A stretch of DNA of 53,299 nucleotides from Pseudomonadota bacterium (GTDB lineage Bacteria > Desulfobacterota > JAPLJL01): contig JAPLJI010000187.1 of the NCBI GenBank assembly GCA_026388655.1, forward strand, positions 1-53,299, in the 5' to 3' direction. Below are positions 8,113 to 14,967 of the stretch, piece after piece; the first letter of the stretch is position 1; every line of letters begins with the position of its first letter. The position numbers and the translations under genes are program-made. The notes beneath the pieces were generated by a model. The model had not been told where the DNA came from. It did not search any database and was given only the letters and a program-made list of their open reading frames with translations.

Positions 8113-8907
8113 ATGGCAGAAAAACCTGAGAGCTTTGGAGAATTTCTCCGCCGGGAAAGGGAAGCCCGGGGAATCAGCCGGGAAGAACTTTGCCGGGTGA
8201 CCAGGATTTCCAAGTTCATCCTGGACGCTCTGGAAACCGATGATTACCGGTTCCTGCCCCAGGAAACTTTTGTCCGGGGATACCTCCGCAATTACGCCCG
8301 CGAATTAAACCTTCCCCTGGAAGAGATCATGCGCCGGTTTGAGCAATTCCGGTCGGGAATCAAGCCGCCCGAAAAGAAGGCGGCGGAGGATAAAAAAAAG
8401 CCCGAAGCGGCGGCCGGTTCCCTGTGGATCCGCCTGGGAATAGCCGGGTTGGTGCTGCTCCTGGGAGGGGGGGCTATTTTCTCCTGGCTTTCCGGGAGGG
8501 AAAAACCGGCGGCGGCGGTGAAAAGCGGGGGCGGGGTGGAGGAGATCACCGCGCCTCTGGCGGTGAGCTACCCGGCGGAAACGGAAACCTTCCCCCCCGG
8601 CTCGTCCGCCGCGGTAAACCCGGCCCCGGGTCCCGGGGTTCCGCCGTTGGACGGGGCGGAGGTACCATTGATTTTTTTATCCCGGGAAGAGGTCTGGGTT
8701 AAATTCAGCATTGACGGAGGAGAGGCCCAGGAAGTCCTGCTGCGACCGGGAGAAACCTACAAAATCAAAGGCCAACAAAATTTTGACTTGTTGATTGGAA
8801 ATGCCGGAGGAATAGAACTGATCTTTAACGGAAAACCTCTCCCCGCCCTGGGTTCCTCCGGAAGGGTAGTCCATCTGCGGCTGCCCGTTCCCAATCCCGA
8901 AGGATAA
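8113..8907 (+). CDS. RodZ-like helix-turn-helix membrane protein
   Basis: A 264-residue protein with the RodZ layout: cytoplasmic HTH domain (residues ~7-78, FGEFLRREREARGISREEL), charged linker, one membrane helix (~104-128), a Pro/Ala-rich periplasmic linker, and a C-terminal beta domain of the DUF4115 type (~190-260, VWVKFSIDGGE). RodZ links MreB to the elongation machinery; shorter relatives act in other envelope complexes. I chose the ATG at 8113 rather than an in-frame ATG at 8080 that lies 5 nt after the TPR gene, because the HTH begins there. It sits between a pilotin-like lipoprotein and two MCP-like proteins, so it may act with them rather than with MreB, none of whose partners is nearby. 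Confidence 0.82.
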   Translation: MAEKPESFGEFLRREREARGISREELCRVTRISKFILDALETDDYRFLPQETFVRGYLRNYARELNLPLEEIMRRFEQFRSGIKPPEKKAAEDKKKPEAAAGSLWIRLGIAGLVLLLGGGAIFSWLSGREKPAAAVKSGGGVEEITAPLAVSYPAETETFPPGSSAAVNPAPGPGVPPLDGAEVPLIFLSREEVWVKFSIDGGEAQEVLLRPGETYKIKGQQNFDLLIGNAGGIELIFNGKPLPALGSSGRVVHLRLPVPNPEG

Positions 8908-8910
8908 TCG

Positions 8911-11400
8911 GTGAATTTACGAACGCGCGTTAATCTTCTGGAAACCCTGATCGTTTCCACCGGTCTTTTCCTGGTTTTTTTACTGACCTACTACCTGATT
9001 TCGTTCTCCAAATCGGAGATTGAAATCTCGATTATCATCACCATTCTGACCATGGTGGTGTTTGTTTGGCCGGTGCGCCTGGTGCTCAAGCGCATCTGGC
9101 TCAAACCCTTGCTCGAGCGGGATTTCTCGGAAATGGGCCCGGAACAAAAACTTCAGGCGATTTCCGCCGCGCACCGGTTACCCTTCCTTTCGGCCCTGGC
9201 TTCGCTCCTGGGATGGTATGTTTCGGGAGCACTGGCGGCCTTCTTCATCTGGATTTTCTCCGGGATGGAACCAATCAAAATCGGAATATTTTACGGGGCC
9301 GTTATCACCGGGGGAACCACCGCGGCTCTTTATCAGTTTTACCTGACCAAGCGGGCGCTCCAACCTTTGCTGGAGAAATGGCTGGGTTCAGAAATCGAGA
9401 TTACTGAAGCCGACCCGGATTTTATCCGGGCCGGGATCCGGTCCAAATTTTTATTTACTTTCTCTCTTTTTGTCGGGGTTTTTCTTTGTTTTTCGGCGGT
9501 CTGTCTTTTATATATTTCCCGAGATATCGCGAGAAAAAATTTTAATCAGCTGGCCAAGAAAGAACTTTATCGCCTCTCCACCCAGCTGGAGGAAATCAAC
9601 ACCCAGGGAGCGGGGGTGGAAGAGGAGCTGACAAAGTTTCTGGAGCAGGCGAAGCTCTCGGAATTGGCCCGGTTGCGGATCGTGGATGCGCAGGGCCTGG
9701 TCCGGGGAGGGACGGGGAAGAAATCTTTAACTCCTCCGCCCGATTTCCTGATCCTGAGGGTTCCCCTTTCCCATGGAAACTTTCTGCTCGAAGGGGCGTT
9801 CATTCCCAGATTCTCGGCGGGAGCCTCCGGAGGGGTTTTACCCCTGGTGGTTCTGGTCGGGGGGATTTTATTCATCACCATCATTTGCGCCTTTTTCGCA
9901 GCGCAGGACGTATCCCGGCCGATTTCCCGGCTGGGGAAGGTCATAAAATCCGCGGCCCGGGGTGATTTCCGGAGCTATCCCCTTCCGATCACTGAAGACG
10001 AGGTGGGGGTTCTCTCCGACGGTCTGGGAGGAATGCTGCGGGATCTGGGCCGGATGACCCGAAAAATTAATTATACCTATCAGGAGATTCAGAAGGTAAA
10101 CCAGGAGATTTTTTCTTCGGTTAAGGAGATCTCCCTCCGCGCGGAGTTGCAGGCCACCTCTCTGGAACGAGGAATTTCCGCCGCGGAAGAGATGAGCAGA
10201 ACGGTGGCGGAGACGACCAACAATACCCGGATCCTCTCCGAAGCCGGGGAAAATATTTCCAAATATACCGGGGACTTGAAGCTGAAGATCAACGAGGTGT
10301 CGCCCCGGGCGGATTTGCTTTTCCAGGTTATCGAAGAGGCAGACGGGACCATCCGGAAACTGAACGAGGCCGTCGGAGGTCTGGCGGGCGAGGTCAATCA
10401 ACTGGTCGGAGAAGCCGAGGGGGTGACCCAGAGGATTTTATCCATCCAGCAATCCGCCCGGACGGTGAAGAATCAGGCCCGGGAGGCGGTGGAGAATGCC
10501 CAGACCATCTCCGGGATGGCCGGCCAGGTGTCGAAGACCGCCCAGAATACCGGAGAAACCATGACCCAGATCAAAAAACTGGCGGATCTGGATTCGGAGC
10601 AGGTTGGCAGCCTGAAGGATCGGGCCGAGGATATCGGGGGGATCCTCACCGTTATTGACGAGGTGGCGGAGGATACCCGGCTGCTCTCGCTCAACGCCGC
10701 GATTATCGCGGTTCAGGCCCGGGAGGAAGGAAGAGGCTTCGCCGTGGTGGCGGGGGGAATCCGCGAACTGGCCGAGCAGACCCGCACCTCGATTGCGAAC
10801 GTGACCGATCTCATCCGGGCGGTCCAGATGCAGGGGCTGGAGGCGGTGGAAGCGATCAAGACGGGGGCCGGACACGCCCACTCGGGGGTGGAGGTTGCGC
10901 AGGGGGTCAAGGAGAAGATCCAGGAGATGGACGAGGTGCTGACCCAGCTCAAGGACGCGATGCTTCTGATCGACCGGGTGATCAGCGACTGGGTGGAAGG
11001 GGTCAACCGGGTGGTGGCCAGCTTGCAGGGCTTCGCAGCCGAGGCCGGGGAGGTTTCCCGGGTGGGCCATGAACAGAGCCGGATCAGTACCGAGGTGGTG
11101 ACGAATTTCGAAGAGGTTAGAAAATTCAGTATCCTGATCAAAAAAACCATGACCGAGTTGGCCCAGGGGAGCGCGATGATCAAGAAGGCGACGGAGAACA
11201 TCGACCAGATGGCGCGGGAATTTGAGCGGGTCAGCATTTCCCGCCGGGAGAGCACCGAAAAAATTGTCCGGGGGATGCGGGAGATCCAGGTCGGGGCCGA
11301 CGCCAATCGCATGCGTTCCCGGGAATTGGAAAAGGTGATCGCCTTTCTGGGAATTCAAGCGGACCGCTTGCAAGGCGAGGTGGAGAAATTCCGCTGGTAA
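8911..11400 (+). CDS. MCP-like membrane protein with altered signalling tip (paralogue 1)
   Basis: An 829-residue protein with a GTG start 3 nt after the RodZ-like gene. About six membrane helices are visible: four in residues ~12-142, one at ~180-203 and one at ~310-333. A ~100-residue outer loop precedes the last one. A HAMP-like domain (~334-382) leads into a long coiled coil with the MCP hairpin. The tip is recognisable (LSLNAAI at ~593-599, EEGRGFAVVAG at ~605-615), but the residue matching Tsr Glu385 is Ile599, Arg388 is Gln602, Phe373 is Glu587 and Asn376 is Arg590. These positions shape receptor trimers and CheA/CheW contact, so normal chemotaxis signalling is doubtful. No che genes are seen nearby. 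Confidence 0.85.
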   Translation: MNLRTRVNLLETLIVSTGLFLVFLLTYYLISFSKSEIEISIIITILTMVVFVWPVRLVLKRIWLKPLLERDFSEMGPEQKLQAISAAHRLPFLSALASLLGWYVSGALAAFFIWIFSGMEPIKIGIFYGAVITGGTTAALYQFYLTKRALQPLLEKWLGSEIEITEADPDFIRAGIRSKFLFTFSLFVGVFLCFSAVCLLYISRDIARKNFNQLAKKELYRLSTQLEEINTQGAGVEEELTKFLEQAKLSELARLRIVDAQGLVRGGTGKKSLTPPPDFLILRVPLSHGNFLLEGAFIPRFSAGASGGVLPLVVLVGGILFITIICAFFAAQDVSRPISRLGKVIKSAARGDFRSYPLPITEDEVGVLSDGLGGMLRDLGRMTRKINYTYQEIQKVNQEIFSSVKEISLRAELQATSLERGISAAEEMSRTVAETTNNTRILSEAGENISKYTGDLKLKINEVSPRADLLFQVIEEADGTIRKLNEAVGGLAGEVNQLVGEAEGVTQRILSIQQSARTVKNQAREAVENAQTISGMAGQVSKTAQNTGETMTQIKKLADLDSEQVGSLKDRAEDIGGILTVIDEVAEDTRLLSLNAAIIAVQAREEGRGFAVVAGGIRELAEQTRTSIANVTDLIRAVQMQGLEAVEAIKTGAGHAHSGVEVAQGVKEKIQEMDEVLTQLKDAMLLIDRVISDWVEGVNRVVASLQGFAAEAGEVSRVGHEQSRISTEVVTNFEEVRKFSILIKKTMTELAQGSAMIKKATENIDQMAREFERVSISRRESTEKIVRGMREIQVGADANRMRSRELEKVIAFLGIQADRLQGEVEKFRW

Positions 11401-11412
11401 TTTTACACGACG

Positions 11413-14121
11413 ATGCCGTTTGAGTGGCTTTTAAAGCGGGGGGGAGGAAAAAAAGTCTGGGCGGTCCGGAGCCGGATCATCCTGGCTTTTTCCGCCGCGT
11501 CCATTTTTCTGGGGATATTCTTTCCCTGCATTTTTCTCGTGGCGACTTCTCCCGCGATTTCCCTGTACCAGGTGGTGGGGGCCCCCCAGTATCTGCTGCC
11601 GGTGGTAATGTTCACTTTCCTCGTGCAGGTGATCGGGAACGAGTACTGGCTTAGGCGGATCTTCCTTTTGCTCCGGGAGCGGGAGGAAGGCCGGGAAACC
11701 CCGCCGGAGCAAATCCCGGCCGTCGTCCGGGACGCTCTGGCTTTTCCTCTCCGCGGGTCGCTGCTGGGTTTCTGGCTCTGGGTTTTCTCGGCCATAGTTT
11801 TCCCCCTGCTCGGGATCTTCTACCTGCATCTGACCTACGTTCAGGCGGTGGTCATCGGGGCCACGGTTTTGTGCACCGGGATGGCCACGTTCCTGCTGAA
11901 TTTCTATTTTTTCAAAATCATTCTTTCCCGGGTTTTGGAAGAGGCGGTCCCGGTGGGGAGCCTGCCGGCCCGCGGTTTCCAAAAAATATATTTCCCCATC
12001 CGCCTGAAGCTGATGTTCAGTTTTCTGATCCTCCTGGTCGTGGGTCTTTCCCTGCTCGCCCTGCTGGTTTCCACCTACACCATCCGGACCTTAAAAGGGC
12101 AAACCGCCTGGTTTGGCTTGGCCCGGCTGCAGGAGATCGGTGCGGATTGGAAAACGGGTTTCCCTCCGGATGACGGCCTGACCGGGTTTTCCCCCCAGGA
12201 GCGTTTGGCCTGGCTCCATGCGCGGTCAAAACAGATTGGAACCCGGATGATTTTTCTGGATCTCGGCCGGAAGGAGATCCTGGGAGGAGAAAAGAAAGAA
12301 TATTCCCAGCTGGCCTTGGCCGTTAATCCCGGGAAACAGGAGAAACAGTCGCGGTTTTTCCTTTGGGCCCAGCGAATCGACTTTCTCAATCTTCTGGACC
12401 GGGTGCGGGCCGTACTGGAGCGGAACGAAGAAGGGATAATTTACGACTACGGGCCCGGTGATTTGCTGCTTTATCAGCAGATCACGGAGGGCCGGTATTT
12501 GCTGGTGCGGTATCCCCTTTCCACCTTTCACCAGGAGATGACTTGGATTTTCAAATTTATCCTGGCCATTTTTTGTCTGGGGCTGGTGCTTTCCCTGGGG
12601 ATTTCCCGGCTTTCCGCGGAAGACATTTCCCTGCCTTTCCAGAAAATCCTGCAGGCTTCCACGCGCATTTCCGCCGGGGATTTACGGGAGCGGATCCGGA
12701 TCCCGCTGGGCGATGAAATCGGGGACCTGGCCAGCAATTTCCAGAGAATGACCCGGGGATTAAGGGGGATCGTTCAAGAAATCGACGTGGCCTCCCGGGA
12801 TGTCCAGGCGGGGATTTCGGAAATCATCCGGACCGGAGACCAGGTCGGCCAGGTCCTGGAAAAACAGGTGCTGGCGATCCAGTCCATCCAAGCCTCGGCC
12901 CACACGATCATGGAAACCCTCCGGGGATTGGAAAAGATGGTTTCGCAATTTTCCGCGCTGGCCCAGGAGTCATCCTCCTCGATTTTCGAGATGGATTCCA
13001 GCAACCGCGAGGTATTCCATAACCTGAGGGAAATGTCGGGAGCGGTGGAAAACGTCTGGGGTTCCTTGAAGGAAATCGAGCGGCTGATCGCCCAGAGCCA
13101 GAGCTCGGCCGGGCGGATGTCGGAGACTTTCAATTCGGTTTTCGACTCGGCCCGGAATTTCTCCGGGAGCAGCACGCAAATCCTGGAGAAGGCGCGGGAA
13201 TCAGCCGGGCTGGCCCGGGAGGTTTCCGAACGCGGCCGGAAAGCCAAGGCCCAGGTTCGCGCGGCGGTTCGCGGGGCGGAAAAGATCCGGGATTCGGCCG
13301 CCCACGGAATCGAGACCTATCGAAATTTATCCGGAAGCATCGAAAAGATTGCCGGGGTAGTGAAACTGATCAACGGGGTGGCGGAACGGACCAATCTCCT
13401 GGGTTTGAATGCCAGCATCATCGCGGTCGGTTCGGTGGAGTACGAAAGGAGTTTCACGGTGGTAGCGGAAGAGATCAAGGAATTGGCGGACCGGGTTACC
13501 AATTCCACCCAGGAGGTCTCGGGCCTGATTAAATCCCTGCAACAGATCTCGGGCTCTTCCCAGCATGCCTCCGTCCAGTCCCGGGAGAAAATCGAAGAAG
13601 AACTGGCTTGCCTGGATTCGGCCGAGCAATGGCTGATCGAGATCGGAAAGCAGGCGGAGAAGATTGCCGCGGTGGCGCAGGCAATCGAATCGGCCCTCGG
13701 TGATCAGACCGGAGGCCCGGGGGAAGCGGTGCGGGTGGATTTGGTCCCCATTCAAAGCCGGCTGGCGGGGATCGGGACGAACCTGGAAAAGGTCGGGGTC
13801 GAAGAAATCCTCGGTCACGCGCAGAGGATGGAGGAAGTGGTGTCCGAACTCAAGCGCATCGCCGAAAGCCAGGCGGAGAGCAGCCGGATGATAAAACTGG
13901 GAGTGGAAGAGATAACCCAGATGATCAAATACTTCCAAAATATTATTAAGGAGGAGATCGAGAAAGCCGGAAAAATGGTCGGCCTGGTCGAGGAGATCCG
14001 GGAATCAACCGTACAATCGCTGGCGGAAACTAACCGGGTAGTGGGCTCGGGGAAAAACCTGGACGGATTAATCCGGGAATTGGGAACCGAGTTGGGGAGA
14101 TTCCGTTTGAATCCTGATTAA
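11413..14121 (+). CDS. MCP-like membrane protein with strongly altered signalling tip (paralogue 2)
   Basis: A 902-residue paralogue of the preceding protein with the same layout: an N-terminal block of four membrane helices, a fifth near residue 195, an outer loop with charged segments, a sixth near 380, then HAMP and a very long coiled coil. The tip is more eroded. NASIIAV (~666-672) keeps the Asn, but Ile670 replaces the hallmark Glu and Gly673 replaces the Arg; the GRGF motif is ERSF (678-681). Paralogue 1 shares the Glu-to-Ile and Phe-to-Glu changes, which points to a common specialised function rather than random decay. It begins 12 nt after paralogue 1. Function unknown; perhaps a mechanical or envelope sensor. 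Confidence 0.83.
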   Translation: MPFEWLLKRGGGKKVWAVRSRIILAFSAASIFLGIFFPCIFLVATSPAISLYQVVGAPQYLLPVVMFTFLVQVIGNEYWLRRIFLLLREREEGRETPPEQIPAVVRDALAFPLRGSLLGFWLWVFSAIVFPLLGIFYLHLTYVQAVVIGATVLCTGMATFLLNFYFFKIILSRVLEEAVPVGSLPARGFQKIYFPIRLKLMFSFLILLVVGLSLLALLVSTYTIRTLKGQTAWFGLARLQEIGADWKTGFPPDDGLTGFSPQERLAWLHARSKQIGTRMIFLDLGRKEILGGEKKEYSQLALAVNPGKQEKQSRFFLWAQRIDFLNLLDRVRAVLERNEEGIIYDYGPGDLLLYQQITEGRYLLVRYPLSTFHQEMTWIFKFILAIFCLGLVLSLGISRLSAEDISLPFQKILQASTRISAGDLRERIRIPLGDEIGDLASNFQRMTRGLRGIVQEIDVASRDVQAGISEIIRTGDQVGQVLEKQVLAIQSIQASAHTIMETLRGLEKMVSQFSALAQESSSSIFEMDSSNREVFHNLREMSGAVENVWGSLKEIERLIAQSQSSAGRMSETFNSVFDSARNFSGSSTQILEKARESAGLAREVSERGRKAKAQVRAAVRGAEKIRDSAAHGIETYRNLSGSIEKIAGVVKLINGVAERTNLLGLNASIIAVGSVEYERSFTVVAEEIKELADRVTNSTQEVSGLIKSLQQISGSSQHASVQSREKIEEELACLDSAEQWLIEIGKQAEKIAAVAQAIESALGDQTGGPGEAVRVDLVPIQSRLAGIGTNLEKVGVEEILGHAQRMEEVVSELKRIAESQAESSRMIKLGVEEITQMIKYFQNIIKEEIEKAGKMVGLVEEIRESTVQSLAETNRVVGSGKNLDGLIRELGTELGRFRLNPD

Positions 14122-14188
14122 TATATTATAGTTAAATGAGAATTAAGCGGGATGAGTAATTGTTAAGCATAACTTTTTCTTGATTTTT

Positions 14189-14194
14189 TATAAT
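14189..14194 (+). promoter_or_regulatory. possible -10 element upstream of recO
   Basis: A perfect TATAAT at 14189-14194 lies in an AT-rich gap after the MCP-like operon, 15 nt before the chosen recO start. No good -35 is seen at the right spacing, and the leader would be very short, so this is tentative. Confidence 0.25.
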
Positions 14195-14209
14195 CGAGAT
14201 GAGAAGATA

Positions 14210-14962
14210 GTGAAAATTACCCCGGCTTTGGTGTTAAAATCGGTACCTTGGCAGGAAACCGATCGGGTAATTACCATGTTTACCCCTGAATATGGGAAAA
14301 TCAGGGGGATCGCCCGGGGCGGGTCCAGGAGCCGGAAAAGGTTTGGCGCGGGGCTGGATCCCCTTACATATGTGCAGATGCATTTCCGTTCCTGGGAAAA
14401 CCAGGATTTGATCAGGCTGGAATTCTGCGAGCCGATTGAATCCTTTCACTTGATCCGTAACGAGGTGCTCCGGTTTGGGACGGGTTTTTATTTCACGGAA
14501 ATCATCAGCGGGTTGTTTCCGGAACGGGAAGCCAACCCGGAGGCCTTCGCGCTTTTGCTCTGGGGATTGCAGAGGCTGGAATCGGGAGATCATCCCGACG
14601 GTCTGGCTCGGAAATTTGAGATAAAAGCGATCGGAGCGGCGGGATACCATCCCAAATCCGGGTCCTGTCGATCCTGCGGGAAGGAAAGCGGGGGAAAAGG
14701 GAATTTTCGTTTTTTAATGGAAGCGGGAGAAATCCTCTGCCCGGGTTGCTATAATGGTTCTTCCGGGCAGGTAATCACGGGGGAAAGCCTGGCCATCCTG
14801 AATCGCGTGCCCAGCCTGGGCTGGGAAGGATTGAACCGGCTGAGAATTTCTCCCCCGGTAATTGAGGAACTCAGGGGGATTATTTCCAATTATATCCGTT
14901 ACCATATCGGAGGAGAGTTCCGGTCGAAGCATTTTCTCGAATCAATTCGACAGGGAGGTTGA
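14210..14962 (+). CDS. recO: DNA repair protein RecO
   Basis: A 250-residue RecO, which with RecF/RecR loads RecA onto SSB-coated single-stranded DNA. The N-terminal OB fold shows ALVLKSVPWQETDRVITMFT and the conserved GKIRGIARG. The helical domain follows, and a zinc-binding pair CRSC ... CPGC lies near residues 155-183. I chose the GTG at 14210 because RecO proteins begin a few residues before the ALVLK strand; a TTG at 14180 would add ten residues. It ends just before the giant repeat protein starts and is probably not functionally tied to its neighbours. Confidence 0.9.
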   Translation: MKITPALVLKSVPWQETDRVITMFTPEYGKIRGIARGGSRSRKRFGAGLDPLTYVQMHFRSWENQDLIRLEFCEPIESFHLIRNEVLRFGTGFYFTEIISGLFPEREANPEAFALLLWGLQRLESGDHPDGLARKFEIKAIGAAGYHPKSGSCRSCGKESGGKGNFRFLMEAGEILCPGCYNGSSGQVITGESLAILNRVPSLGWEGLNRLRISPPVIEELRGIISNYIRYHIGGEFRSKHFLESIRQGG

Positions 14963-14967
14963 AGGGC

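Noticed and set aside
8911-14121. Ordinary chemotaxis receptor genes
   Set aside because: The CheA/CheW contact tip is changed in both proteins and no che genes are in the window, so calling them chemoreceptors would overstate the evidence.
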